Positions 1-8,376 of a DNA stretch of 64,000 nt are shown one piece after another. The translations under genes and the position numbers were made by a program. Where the stretch lies: contig NZ_JBNPXQ010000006.1 in assembly GCF_050433225.1 (NCBI RefSeq), positions 62,001 to 126,000 of the forward strand, given 5' to 3'. This stretch comes from Sphingomonas_D zeicaulis (GTDB lineage Bacteria; Pseudomonadota; Alphaproteobacteria; Sphingomonadales; Sphingomonadaceae). The notes under the pieces were generated by a model. The model saw only the letters and a list, made by a program, of their open reading frames with translations, was not told the DNA's origin and searched no databases. Each line of letters starts with the position of its first letter. The stretch's first letter is position 1.

Positions 1-771
1 CCAGCCGGCCTGGAGGCTGCCGATCGCACCATTCTCCAGGCGCAGTACGGCGCTGCCCAGGTCGTGCGTCTCCGGCCGCAGCACCTCGCCATTGGGCAGG
101 AACCATTCGGGCACGCCGGTGGTCAGCATGCCCGTCGCTTCCGCCACGGGGCCAAGCAAGTGGGTGAGGAACAGCAGCGAATGTGTCGCGAAATTGCGCC
201 ATGCGCTGCCGCCGCTGCTCTTCTCGGCGAGCCAGTAATAGGGATCGGTGTGCTCGGAATAGGCGCTGTAGGCATAGGGTTTGCCCTCATGCTCGACGAG
301 CGGCAGCATCAGCTGGACGTTGAATCCGAGTGGCCGGCCGAGGAATCCGTCCTCCACCATGCGTTTCATCTGCTGCGCCGGTGGCGACCAGCGGAATTGC
401 GCATCGACGGTGCCGACCACGCCCGCCGCGGTCTGGGCATCACGCATCGCTTCGGCATCGGCGAGGCTGACGGCGAAGGGCAGCGCATCATAGACATGCT
501 TGCCGTTCGCCAGCGCAGCCATCACCATCGGGAACCGGAACGAAGGCCGGGTGCCGACGTCGATGATGTGAAGCTCGGGATCGGCCGACATCTCCGCATG
601 GTTCCAATAGGCCTTGGCGATCCCAAAGTCGCGTGCGGCCCGCTCGGCGGTTTCCTGGCGGGAAGTACAGATCGCCGCGACCTCGACGCCGTCGATCCGC
701 CGCCAGGCAGCGCCATGGACCTTCAGGCTCCAGTTGGCGCTGATGATACCGACCTTGAGCGTGTCCGCCAT
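1..771 (-). CDS. Gfo/Idh/MocA-like oxidoreductase (3' end off window)
   Basis: The reading frame is open from 771 to the window edge (257 codons), so the C-terminus is missing. I chose the ATG at 771 because a GGGAGAAGG sits about 6 bases upstream; the ATG at 777 would overlap that site. The N-terminal part resembles a Rossmann NAD(P) domain, followed by the alpha/beta domain of this family (residues about 120-257, with GTVDAQFRWSP). Family members oxidise or reduce sugars and other alcohols or ketones. Two family hallmarks are poor here. The N-terminal turn reads VGIISANWS instead of a clean GxGxxG, and the usual EKP triad reads ALP at residues 96-98, so the lysine normally used in catalysis is absent. 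It may be a divergent or non-catalytic member. The fold assignment is fairly sure and the substrate is unknown. Confidence 0.72.
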   Translation of the reverse strand, partial: MADTLKVGIISANWSLKVHGAAWRRIDGVEVAAICTSRQETAERAARDFGIAKAYWNHAEMSADPELHIIDVGTRPSFRFPMVMAALANGKHVYDALPFAVSLADAEAMRDAQTAAGVVGTVDAQFRWSPPAQQMKRMVEDGFLGRPLGFNVQLMLPLVEHEGKPYAYSAYSEHTDPYYWLAEKSSGGSAWRNFATHSLLFLTHLLGPVAEATGMLTTGVPEWFLPNGEVLRPETHDLGSAVLRLENGAIGSLQAGW

Positions 772-815
772 GCCCATCCTTCTCCCGCACGATCGCCTGA
801 CGCAGTAAACCAGCA

Positions 816-840
816 CAGCCCTGCGCGTTCACTAGGGCTG
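816..840. terminator. weak inverted repeat downstream of the deacylase gene
   Basis: A 7-bp inverted repeat (CAGCCCT at 816-822, AGGGCTG at 834-840) with an 11-nt loop lies in the 165-bp space between two minus-strand genes. There is no run of T after it on the minus strand, so termination is only a possibility. Confidence 0.25.
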
Positions 841-936
841 GAAAGGATCAGCCCTGTGATATGCGCCGCATCGCCAGGTGGGCGTGACGGGGCCGGCGCA
901 GGGGGGCACTCGGGTCGGTCGGCCCCATGCCGGCCC

Positions 937-2682
937 TCAGGCCAGCGCGTGTTCCACCCGCGCGGGCGCGCCGGGCACGCCACGTACGCCGCGGACCAGC
1001 CGCCCGGGCAGTTCGCCCGTCGCTTCGCCGTTGCGATAGGTGATCTTGCCGCTGACGATCGTTGCGACATAGCCTTTCGAGCGCTGCGACAGGCGCTTGC
1101 CGCCGGCGGGCAGGTCCGCTTTCACCTGCGGTCGATAGAGCAGCATATTCTCGAGATCGAGGACGTTGATGTCCGCCTTGTAGCCGACGCCGATCACTCC
1201 GCGGTCGCGCAGGCCCACCGAATTGGCCGGCTGGCTTGTCAACGCCTTGATCACAGTCGGCAGCGCCAACCCGTCGCGCCGCATGCGCCCAGTCAGCATG
1301 TAGGTCGTGTAGGCCGCGTCGCAGATCATGCCGTAATGCGCGCCGCCGTCACCCAGAGCAATGATGCTGTTGTCCTCGCCGATGAGGTCGCGCGAGCGAT
1401 CGAGATAATCGGTGACGCTCGACGAATAGGAGCAGAGGATGGCACGGCCTTCATCCTCCAGCAGCGCGTCGTAGATCGCTTCGCGGGGGGCGACGCCGTC
1501 GCGCTCCGCCTGTGCCTGGATACTGTCTTCCGGGGCGAAATTATAATCTGCCGGATCGGTCAGGCGATAGAGCGCGGTGATCAGTCGCAGGAGGCCGACG
1601 AAGGCCGGGTTCGGATCGTCCGGCTCTTCCGCGATCAGTCTCGCGCGCAGTTCAGGGTCGCGCATCCGGGCGACCTTCTCGGCGAGTGGGAGCTTCGCGA
1701 TCGCGCGGTAGCTGGGATTGAGCGAGAAGGGATGGAAACTCAGGTCGAGGCCGTAGAGCACACCCATCGGACGCGGCATGAACTGGCAGCGTATGTCCAG
1801 GCCATCCGATTTCGCTTGGCGCACCCCGTCCACATAACGGCCCCAGTTCTCCGGATTGGAAGCCATCCAGATCAGGCTGAAGGTGACCGGCACGCCGGTC
1901 TGCTCCGCGATCGCTCGAAAAATATCCAGTTCGGTCCGGGCATCATTGTCGAGGTTGGGATTGCACTGGAACACGCCCGCGCCCGCATCCTTCAGCCCTT
2001 CGGCCAATGCCAGCACCTCGTCGAGATCGGTGGTGACCGACGGGGCCAGCGCGCCGGACCGGAACCGGTGGAACAGGTTGCGCGAACTCGCGACTCCCAG
2101 CGCACCGGCCTGCACCGCCTCGCGGACATGGCGGCGCATTTCTACCAGATCCTCCAGCGTCGCGGGCTCGAGATTGGCGCCGCGCTCGCCCATCACGAAG
2201 ACGCGCAAGGGGCTGTGCGGGATCTGCGTCGCGAAATCGACATCGCTTTCGCGGGCTGCCAGCGCATCGAGATAATCCGGAAAGCTTTCCCAGTTGAACG
2301 GCACGCCTTCGGCCATCACGACTTCGGGAATGTCCTCCACGCCCTCCATCAGCTTGATCATCAGTTGATGATCGCCGGGGCGGACCGGCGCGAAGCCGAC
2401 GCCGCAATTGCCCATAACGACGGTGGTCACGCCATGGTTGGACGAGGGGGCCATGCGGCTCTCCCACGTGATCTGGCCGTCATAATGGGTGTGCACGTCG
2501 ACGAAGCCCGGCGTCACGGTGAGGCCGGCGGCGTCGATCTCGTTCCGCCCCCCGGTCTCGATCGTGCCGATTTCGGCGATCACGCCATCGCGCAGGCCGA
2601 TGTCGGCGACATAGGGGACGGCGCCCGTGCCGTCGACGATCGTGCCGCCGCGGATCACGACATCATGGAGACTGCTGGTCAT
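937..2682 (-). CDS. N-acyl-D-amino-acid deacylase-like amidohydrolase
   Basis: This 581-residue protein is an amidohydrolase-superfamily enzyme of the D-aminoacylase/dihydroorotase type, which hydrolyses amide or cyclic amide bonds with a metal centre in a TIM barrel. Visible marks are the N-terminal beta-sandwich segment (VVIRGGTIVDGTG, 8-20), the metal motif HTHYD at 64-68, the GNCGVGFAP segment at 91-99 where D-aminoacylases carry a metal-bridging cysteine, and a late GDGGAH with Asp near 445. The ATG at 2682 follows a GAGAGG and starts the family's normal N-terminus; the open frame runs further upstream but only through the promoter region. It is divergent from the TetR gene and shares a palindromic promoter region with it, so TetR control is likely. 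Its substrate could be an N-acyl conjugate, but that is inference. Confidence 0.85.
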   Translation of the reverse strand: MTSSLHDVVIRGGTIVDGTGAVPYVADIGLRDGVIAEIGTIETGGRNEIDAAGLTVTPGFVDVHTHYDGQITWESRMAPSSNHGVTTVVMGNCGVGFAPVRPGDHQLMIKLMEGVEDIPEVVMAEGVPFNWESFPDYLDALAARESDVDFATQIPHSPLRVFVMGERGANLEPATLEDLVEMRRHVREAVQAGALGVASSRNLFHRFRSGALAPSVTTDLDEVLALAEGLKDAGAGVFQCNPNLDNDARTELDIFRAIAEQTGVPVTFSLIWMASNPENWGRYVDGVRQAKSDGLDIRCQFMPRPMGVLYGLDLSFHPFSLNPSYRAIAKLPLAEKVARMRDPELRARLIAEEPDDPNPAFVGLLRLITALYRLTDPADYNFAPEDSIQAQAERDGVAPREAIYDALLEDEGRAILCSYSSSVTDYLDRSRDLIGEDNSIIALGDGGAHYGMICDAAYTTYMLTGRMRRDGLALPTVIKALTSQPANSVGLRDRGVIGVGYKADINVLDLENMLLYRPQVKADLPAGGKRLSQRSKGYVATIVSGKITYRNGEATGELPGRLVRGVRGVPGAPARVEHALA

Positions 2683-2715
2683 CTCGATCCTCTCGATGGG
2701 CGACTCATTGGTCGC

Positions 2716-2735
2716 TAAATAGTAAATGCTATTTA
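2716..2735. promoter_or_regulatory. probable TetR operator
   Basis: Perfect inverted repeat TAAATAG-TAAATG-CTATTTA (7-bp arms, 6-bp spacer) in the 89-bp space between the divergent deacylase and TetR genes. It is strikingly AT-rich for this DNA. Its position and size fit an operator for the adjacent TetR regulator acting on both promoters. Confidence 0.65.
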
Positions 2736-2771
2736 TCTTGTGTTTCAGCCGAAAACAACGATAAACGTCGA

Positions 2772-3416
2772 ATGCAGGGCCTTTCCGATTCCGGCGGAGG
2801 GCGGCCGCCCGCCGCCCAGCGCCGCATTCGCCGGACAACGGCGGAAATTCGTGCGCTCATTCTGGAGGCGGCGCGCGCGCTGTTTGCGGAGCGCGGCTAT
2901 GCCGGAGCCACGACCCGGCTGATCGCGACGCGTGCCGAGGTGGCCGAGCCGCTGATCTTCAACAATTTCGGCAGCAAGGCGGCATTGTTCGCCGAAGCCG
3001 TGATCGAGCCGTTCAACACCCGCTTCAGCGAGTTCCTGGCGGCGAGCGACACGCTCCCGCCCGACCGCGAGCAGCGCAATGCGCATTTCGTGAAGACGCT
3101 CTATCCGTTTCTGCGCGACCATGCCGATCTGCTGCTCGCGCTGGTGAAGTCGAGCGGTGAGATGGAGCCAGCGTCGCTGCATGGGCTCGACGATTATTTC
3201 GCGCGCGCGGTGAGCCGGATGCGATCGCAATATGAAGCGGCCGGCTGGCAGTTCGACATCCAACCCGAGCTCATCGTCCGCTACGCCTTCGGCCTGCTGG
3301 GGGGGGCGGTGCTGTTCCGTGACTGGTTCTTCCCGGGCGTGGCGCCGGACGAAGGCGAAGCGGAAGCGGCGCTCGCCCGCATGCTGTTCAAGGCGACCGA
3401 GCCGAGAGGCGCCTGA
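2772..3416 (+). CDS. TetR/AcrR family regulator
   Basis: A 214-residue one-component repressor. The N-terminal TetR helix-turn-helix spans about residues 22-72 (ILEAARALFAERGYAGATTR, then recognition region EPLIFNNFGSKAALF). The rest is a helical ligand pocket that cannot be assigned. It is the first gene of a plus-strand set followed by SDR, thioesterase, TauD and crotonase genes, and it lies 36 bp from a 20-bp palindrome, so it probably represses itself, the operon and the divergent deacylase. An acyl-CoA or pathway intermediate is a reasonable guess for the inducer. No clear ribosome binding site precedes the ATG, so the mRNA could have a very short leader. An 8-G run (3299-3306) lies inside the coding region. 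Confidence 0.88.
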   Translation: MQGLSDSGGGRPPAAQRRIRRTTAEIRALILEAARALFAERGYAGATTRLIATRAEVAEPLIFNNFGSKAALFAEAVIEPFNTRFSEFLAASDTLPPDREQRNAHFVKTLYPFLRDHADLLLALVKSSGEMEPASLHGLDDYFARAVSRMRSQYEAAGWQFDIQPELIVRYAFGLLGGAVLFRDWFFPGVAPDEGEAEAALARMLFKATEPRGA

Positions 3417-3503
3417 ACCAACACATCACATGGCCGAATTGACCGCGGCCGATCTTGGCCGGTCCCGTTGGTGCCGCCATGATCGGCGCGAACAGGAAGT
3501 GAC

Positions 3504-4466
3504 ATGGACAGGATAGACTTCAACGGGCAGGTGGCAGTGGTAACGGGCGCGGGTGGTGCGCTTGGTTCGGCCTTCTGCCGCGCGCTTGCCAGCCGGGGCG
3601 CGGCGATCGTCGCGAACGATCTGGGCGGCGCGCCGACCGGGCAGGGGGCGTCGACCGGCTATGCCGACGCGATCGTCGCGGAGTTGCGGGCGGCCGGCGC
3701 GCGCGCGGTGGCCAGCTATGACAGCGTTGCGACCGCAGCGGGTGGACAGGCGATCGTAGAGACCGCGCTCGCCGCCTTCGGCCGGGTCGATATCGTCATC
3801 AGCAACGCCGGCAATCAGCGCAACGGGGCGTTTGGCGAATTGAGCGAAGAGGATATCGAGGCGGTCTATGCCGTGCACGCCAAGGGCGCCTTCCACGTGT
3901 GCCAGCCTGCCTATCGCGCGATGGTGGGGCAGGGCTATGGGCGCATCGTGCTGGTAAGCTCGCAATCGGGCATCTTCGGCAACCCGTTCCGCGCCAATTA
4001 CGGGTCGGCAAAGACGGCGCTGATCGGCCTGATGAACGTCATCGCGCAGGAGGCGCCGGCTGGCATCGCCGTCAACACGCTGTTCCCCAACGCGCAGGGC
4101 GGGCGGCTGGGCGGCACGCCGCTGTCGGAGCGGCCCGATATCGATTTCCTGAAGGCGGCCGGCGATCGGACCCGTCACTTCGTCGAGGGGATGCAGCCCG
4201 ACTTCGTCGCCGCGCTCGCCTGCTACATGGCGAGCCGCCAGTGCGATCGCTCGCAGGCCATGTACTCCGTGCTGGGCGGCAAATATTCGCGGCTGTTCGT
4301 GGGGCTCACCGAGGGCTGGTACCGCCCCGGTCCCGACGCGCCCGATTGCGACGATATCCTTCGGCACATCGATCGGATCGACGATCGCAGCCGCTACGAC
4401 GTGCCGCTGAGCGGTCTCGACGAGATGGATACGGTTCTGAAGGCTCGCGCGGCGCTCGGGCTCTGA
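3504..4466 (+). CDS. SDR, multifunctional-enzyme-2-like 3-hydroxyacyl-CoA dehydrogenase
   Basis: A 320-residue short-chain dehydrogenase. The cofactor loop TGAGGALGSA is at 14-23, Asp39 follows beta-2 (NAD preference), the NAG motif is near 101-103, and the catalytic set is Ser153, Tyr166 and Lys170. The long insertion after beta-2 (NDLGGAPTGQGAS) is typical of the (3R)-hydroxyacyl-CoA dehydrogenase domain of peroxisomal multifunctional enzyme 2, which oxidises 3-hydroxyacyl-CoAs including sterol side chains. The stop codon overlaps the start of the thioesterase gene (TGATG), so the two are translationally coupled. The exact acyl substrate is not shown by the sequence. Confidence 0.85.
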   Translation: MDRIDFNGQVAVVTGAGGALGSAFCRALASRGAAIVANDLGGAPTGQGASTGYADAIVAELRAAGARAVASYDSVATAAGGQAIVETALAAFGRVDIVISNAGNQRNGAFGELSEEDIEAVYAVHAKGAFHVCQPAYRAMVGQGYGRIVLVSSQSGIFGNPFRANYGSAKTALIGLMNVIAQEAPAGIAVNTLFPNAQGGRLGGTPLSERPDIDFLKAAGDRTRHFVEGMQPDFVAALACYMASRQCDRSQAMYSVLGGKYSRLFVGLTEGWYRPGPDAPDCDDILRHIDRIDDRSRYDVPLSGLDEMDTVLKARAALGL

Positions 4467-5380
4467 TGCACGCAAGCGCCGCCCCCTGCTCCGAACACGA
4501 GCCTCTGGCCACGCTCGAGATCGCCGCCGACATCCTTCGGCTGGTCGAGCGGGGTGATGGCACGTTCCGCACAACCGGCGGCCGCAGCAATCACAATGGC
4601 ACGATCTTCGGCGGGCGGCTGATCGCGCAGTCCCTGGCCGCCGCGACCGCCACAGTGGCGGAGATGCCAGCGACGTCGCTGCATGCCTATTTTCTGGCGG
4701 CGGGGCAGGTCGACCAGCCGGTCGACTATCACGTCACCGCACTGCGCGACAGCCGCCGCTTTGCCAACCGCATGGTCGAGGCGCGACAGTCAGGCGTCAC
4801 GCTGTTCACGCTGATGGCGCAGTTCCATGCTGCTGAGGAGGGGTTCCTGCATCAGCATGCGGCGATGCCCGATGTCCCGCCGCCCGAGGCGGTGATGCCG
4901 CTGCAAGCCTATGTGCTGCAGAACGAGGGGCGGATCGATCTGTCGGCGATCCGCAACTTCAAGGGCGCGACGCCGATCGAGATGCGTCCCGTCGATCCCG
5001 ACCGCTATTTCCTGCAGCGCAGCGAGGGCAGGCGCGATTTCTGGTTTCGCCTGCCCAGCGCCGCCGCGATCGCAGAACCGCGACTGCAGCAGTGCTTGCT
5101 CGCCTATGCCAGCGATTATTGGCTCGGCGGCGTGTCGGCGATCCCGCATGTCTTCCCCACCAACGGGCGGGAACTGCTGATCTCCAGCCTCGACCATGCC
5201 TTGTGGTTCCATCGGCCGGTGCGCTGCGAAGACTGGCTGCTCCATCATACCATCAGCCCTGCTGCCGGCGACGGGCTTGGTTTCGCGCGCGGCCAGATCT
5301 TCGACCGGCACGGCCGGCTTGTCGCGTCTAGCGCGCAGGAATGCCTCCTGCGCCGCCTGTCGCCCTCATCAGATAGGTGA
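4466..5380 (+). CDS. acyl-CoA thioesterase II (TesB-like)
   Basis: A 304-residue double-hotdog thioesterase, close to the usual TesB length (about 285-300). It carries the family signature NHNGTIFGGRLIAQSLAAA in the first hotdog. The second contains SLDHALWFHRP and AQECLLR, which match the TesB catalytic Asp and Gln regions. It hydrolyses acyl-CoA to free acid and CoA in the cytoplasm; in a catabolic operon this typically relieves CoA trapping or releases dead-end acyl-CoAs. The start is the ATG overlapping the SDR stop codon; the open frame extends further upstream only through the SDR gene. Confidence 0.9.
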   Translation: MHASAAPCSEHEPLATLEIAADILRLVERGDGTFRTTGGRSNHNGTIFGGRLIAQSLAAATATVAEMPATSLHAYFLAAGQVDQPVDYHVTALRDSRRFANRMVEARQSGVTLFTLMAQFHAAEEGFLHQHAAMPDVPPPEAVMPLQAYVLQNEGRIDLSAIRNFKGATPIEMRPVDPDRYFLQRSEGRRDFWFRLPSAAAIAEPRLQQCLLAYASDYWLGGVSAIPHVFPTNGRELLISSLDHALWFHRPVRCEDWLLHHTISPAAGDGLGFARGQIFDRHGRLVASSAQECLLRRLSPSSDR

Positions 5381-5469
5381 ACATTCGCCGCGCGCGGAGC
5401 GGCGGCCCTTGCGCGGCGGATCGCGTTGGCGGCTAGTGCGCCGAAACCATCGATGCAGGAGAGGTGGGT

Positions 5470-6339
5470 ATGAACCCTGACACCCAGGCGTTCGAGAGCA
5501 CGCAAATGTCCCCCGCGATCGGCTCGGTCGTGCGCGGTCTCGATCTATCGCGCGACATGTCGGCAGGAACGATGCGCGCGCTGATCGATCTGCTGCTCGA
5601 TCGCGGCGTCGTCGTCATACCGGGGCAGAGCCTTTCGGCCGTAGACTATGTCGCGTTCGGACGCTTCTTCGGTCGTCCGCTCGAATTCTTCATTCCCGAG
5701 CACCGCAATCCCGATCATCCCGAGATCATCCACATCAACAACGATCCCGCGACGCCGCCGGTGACGCGCGATGGCGCCGTGCACTGGCATTCCGACAGCA
5801 GCTACGAGACCGAGCCGGGCGCTGTCACCATGCTCTACGGCAAGGCGGCGCCGGACGAGGGCGGTGAAACGCATTTCGCGAGTACGTCCGCCGCCTATGA
5901 AAGCCTGCCGGAGGCGATCCGTCAGCGCATCGACGGCATGATTGCCAGCCACGAACTGGGCCGCGCGCCGTGGATCGCGGGCGAGACGCAGCCCGATCCC
6001 AATCGGCCGCGCCGCACGACCGATGCGCCGGACCACCCGCTGGTGATGCGCCATCCCATCACCGGGCGGAAGGCCATCTTCACCTCGGGCACCGCCTACG
6101 CGATTCATGGCGTCGAGGAGAATGAGGCGACCGATCTCATCCGCTTCCTCCGCGAGCATATCGTGCGTCCCGAGCACCGCATCAGCTACAAGATTCGGAC
6201 CGGAGACATCGTGCTGTGGGACAATTTCGGCACGGTCCACTGCGCCTCGCCCATCGAATATTCGAACGAGCCAGGCAAGCGCCGGCTGCTCCACCGCATC
6301 AGCACGAAGGGCATGCCGGCGTTACGCGCCGCTGCCTGA
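5470..6339 (+). CDS. TauD/TfdA-family Fe(II)/2-oxoglutarate dioxygenase
   Basis: A 289-residue member of the TauD/TfdA family, which hydroxylates or cleaves substrates with O2 and 2-oxoglutarate. The iron triad is visible: His107 and Asp109 in HWHSDS and the distal His257 in NFGTVHCAS, with an Arg-rich stretch (KRRLLHR, 270-276) that should bind 2-oxoglutarate. I prefer the ATG at 5470 to the GTG at 5464 because AGGAGAGG (about 5457-5464) is then at normal distance. The gene is followed 12 bp later by a crotonase. Family members cleave sulfonates, ethers (2,4-D) and related compounds; the substrate here is unknown. Confidence 0.9.
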   Translation: MNPDTQAFESTQMSPAIGSVVRGLDLSRDMSAGTMRALIDLLLDRGVVVIPGQSLSAVDYVAFGRFFGRPLEFFIPEHRNPDHPEIIHINNDPATPPVTRDGAVHWHSDSSYETEPGAVTMLYGKAAPDEGGETHFASTSAAYESLPEAIRQRIDGMIASHELGRAPWIAGETQPDPNRPRRTTDAPDHPLVMRHPITGRKAIFTSGTAYAIHGVEENEATDLIRFLREHIVRPEHRISYKIRTGDIVLWDNFGTVHCASPIEYSNEPGKRRLLHRISTKGMPALRAAA

Positions 6340-6351
6340 GCGGAGAAGACG

Positions 6352-7161
6352 ATGACACAGGACGACGACATCCTGCTTGATCGTGCGGAACCAGGCATCT
6401 GCGTCGTGACGATGAACCGGCCTGACCGTCTGAACGCGTTGCTGCGTGAGACCGTCGCGCGGCTGAACGCCGCGTTCGACGTGCTTGCGGCTGATCCGCA
6501 ATGCCGCGCGGTCATCATCACCGGTGCCGGGCGCGGCTTCTGTTCGGGGCAGGATCTTGCCGCGTCCGACGCACGCAACCGCTCGGGTGGCAGCGGCGTG
6601 ATCGAAAAGCTGCACTGGCAGGAGCAGTTCGCCGGCATGGGCGCGCGCATCCGGGCGATGCCGCAGGTCGTGATCGCGGCAGTGAACGGCGCCGCGGTCG
6701 GGGCGGGGATGGCGATCGCGCTCAGCGCCGACATCCGTATCGCGACGCCCGCCGCGCGCTTCCTGGTCGCTGCGGTACGCATCGGCCTGACCGGCGGCGA
6801 AAGCGGCCTGAGCTATTTGCTGCCGCGGCTGATCGGCGCCTCGCGCGCGTTCGACATCCTTTTGACCGGCCGGCCGATCGATGCGGACGAGGCGGAACGG
6901 ATCGGGCTCGTGCGCTCGATCAGCGCGCCGGCGGACCTGCTCGCCGACGCGCGCGCTTATGCCCGGTTGGTGCTGGCGAACAGCCCCTATTCGATCGCCC
7001 ACACAAAGAAGCTGATGTGGGAAAATCTCGATGCCGGCTCGTTCGAGGCCGCGGTCGCGGCGGAGAACCGCACCCAGATCCTCGGAACCATGACGGAGGA
7101 TTATGCCGAGGCGACCGCCGCCTTCATGGCCAAGCGACCGCCCCGGTTTTCGGGACGCTGA
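6352..7161 (+). CDS. enoyl-CoA hydratase/isomerase family protein (atypical active site)
   Basis: A 269-residue crotonase-fold protein. The CoA and oxyanion-hole regions are clear (RGFCSGQDLA, 61-70; AAVGAGMAIAL, 114-124). Neither canonical hydratase glutamate is present: the first position (GGGCE in rat enoyl-CoA hydratase) reads GAGMA, and the PE position reads AV near 141-142. Glu150 in GLTGGESG could replace the PaaG-type acid. It is therefore more likely an isomerase, hydrolase or ring-modifying crotonase than a simple hydratase. It is the last gene of the TetR operon, convergent with the next TauD gene 9 bp away. Confidence 0.82.
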   Translation: MTQDDDILLDRAEPGICVVTMNRPDRLNALLRETVARLNAAFDVLAADPQCRAVIITGAGRGFCSGQDLAASDARNRSGGSGVIEKLHWQEQFAGMGARIRAMPQVVIAAVNGAAVGAGMAIALSADIRIATPAARFLVAAVRIGLTGGESGLSYLLPRLIGASRAFDILLTGRPIDADEAERIGLVRSISAPADLLADARAYARLVLANSPYSIAHTKKLMWENLDAGSFEAAVAAENRTQILGTMTEDYAEATAAFMAKRPPRFSGR

Positions 7162-7170
7162 CCGTCGGCG

Positions 7171-8154
7171 TCAGTCGACGATCCGCTTCACCTGGCGATT
7201 GCGGTCGAGCGCGGGATCGAGGTAGCGGCCCACCTCATAGTCGCCCATGATCGTCGTGCGCCGCGCACTGCGTGCGCAGTCGAGCGGCACGCCCTCCGCG
7301 GTGTGGATCATCCGCCAATTGTCCCAGACCAGCATGTCGTTGCGCTGCCACTCGTGGAAATAGGCGTAGCGCGGGTCCGTCAGATGCGCGGCCAGTTCGG
7401 CGAGCAGGGCGTCGCTTTCCGCGCGGTCCAGCCCCAGGATATATTGCGCCTGCAGCGGCGAAATTTTGAGCGCCTTGCGACCGGTCTCGCGCTGCGTGAT
7501 CACCATCGGATGCACGACAGGCGGAAAGTCGTAGCTCTTGCCGCTCGACGGCCGCTCCCGCGGTAGGACGCGCAGGTCCGCTGGCACGCCGTAGCGGCAC
7601 TGCATGAAGTCGCTGACGAAGTGATAGACCACGTCCATGCCGTCGATCCGCGCCTGCGTCTTCGGGGAAAGCCGCTCATAGGCCTCGATTGCGTCGATGA
7701 AGCCGGTGCGCCCCATCGTCTGCGCGGGCTTTTCCATGCGCAGCACAGCGCCGCGTACGATCGTCGGCATGAAGGACTGATCCCAATGCCAGGGGATATA
7801 GCCGGCGCGATCCTGTCCGCCGAAGCTGTAATCGGCCTGGAAGCGGGGCTTTGTATCGGCCGGATCATAGGCGAGCGTCATCATGAATTGGTTCTTCGGG
7901 TCATTCATGTCGGCAGTCGCCGCGGGCTCCATGTCGCCGAACACGCGGCTCAGGCGCATCTGGGCGTCGTCGTCCGCGCAGGGATCGCGGACCAGCAGCA
8001 GGCCCGCCTCGATCCAGATGTCCCGGATAGCCGCCGCAGTCGCATCATCGAGCGGTCGCGTGAGGTCGATCCCGCTCACTTCCGCGCCGAAGCCGTGAGC
8101 CAGCGCGCGAACCTTCAGTCCAGATCCGGGCCGGATGGTATTGCCGATGGGCAT
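7171..8154 (-). CDS. TauD/TfdA-family Fe(II)/2-oxoglutarate dioxygenase
   Basis: A 327-residue second TauD/TfdA dioxygenase, only distantly like the one at 5470. Iron ligands are His123 and Asp125 (PWHWDQS) and His284 (WRMIHTA), with Arg298/Arg299 for 2-oxoglutarate. The ATG at 8154 follows a GAGGGAGA and starts the normal N-terminus; the upstream extension of the frame looks non-coding. It is divergent from the TIM-barrel amidohydrolase at 8377, and an 18-bp palindrome lies between them. Substrate unknown; a role in oxidative trimming of the pathway substrate is inference. Confidence 0.9.
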   Translation of the reverse strand: MPIGNTIRPGSGLKVRALAHGFGAEVSGIDLTRPLDDATAAAIRDIWIEAGLLLVRDPCADDDAQMRLSRVFGDMEPAATADMNDPKNQFMMTLAYDPADTKPRFQADYSFGGQDRAGYIPWHWDQSFMPTIVRGAVLRMEKPAQTMGRTGFIDAIEAYERLSPKTQARIDGMDVVYHFVSDFMQCRYGVPADLRVLPRERPSSGKSYDFPPVVHPMVITQRETGRKALKISPLQAQYILGLDRAESDALLAELAAHLTDPRYAYFHEWQRNDMLVWDNWRMIHTAEGVPLDCARSARRTTIMGDYEVGRYLDPALDRNRQVKRIVD

Positions 8155-8243
8155 ATTCTCTCCCTCACCGGAGTGTGGCTGTCGAAAGAAATCATGCGCG
8201 CGATGTGTCTCGACGGCCACCGCCCCGGCTCCGCCATGTCGAT

Positions 8244-8261
8244 TCATCAGAAACCTGATGA
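8244..8261. promoter_or_regulatory. palindrome in divergent promoter region
   Basis: Perfect inverted repeat TCATCAG-AAAC-CTGATGA (7-bp arms) in the 222-bp space between the divergent TauD (minus) and amidohydrolase (plus) genes. This is the right size for a dimeric regulator. No regulator gene is adjacent, so the protein that binds it is unknown. I see nothing else definite in this space. Confidence 0.4.
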
Positions 8262-8376
8262 GAGCGCCCGGAACGGCCCGCGCCGGCTCGGTTCGGTCGA
8301 TGCCATGCTATGGATTTTCGCGTGGCAGCTGCATCGAGGGGGCTGCGGTTCGGCAGATTTAGAAGGGACCGACATT

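Noticed and set aside
64..2718. Very long plus-strand open frame (884 codons) opposite the oxidoreductase and deacylase genes
   Set aside because: It is antisense to two genes with clear family motifs, is rich in Arg/His/Asp as expected for a high-GC shadow frame, and has no recognisable domain.
3426..3485. Bulged hairpin (GACC..GGCC/GGCC..GGTC) between TetR and SDR genes
   Set aside because: The stem has a two-base bulge and no T-run, so I could not support an attenuator or terminator.
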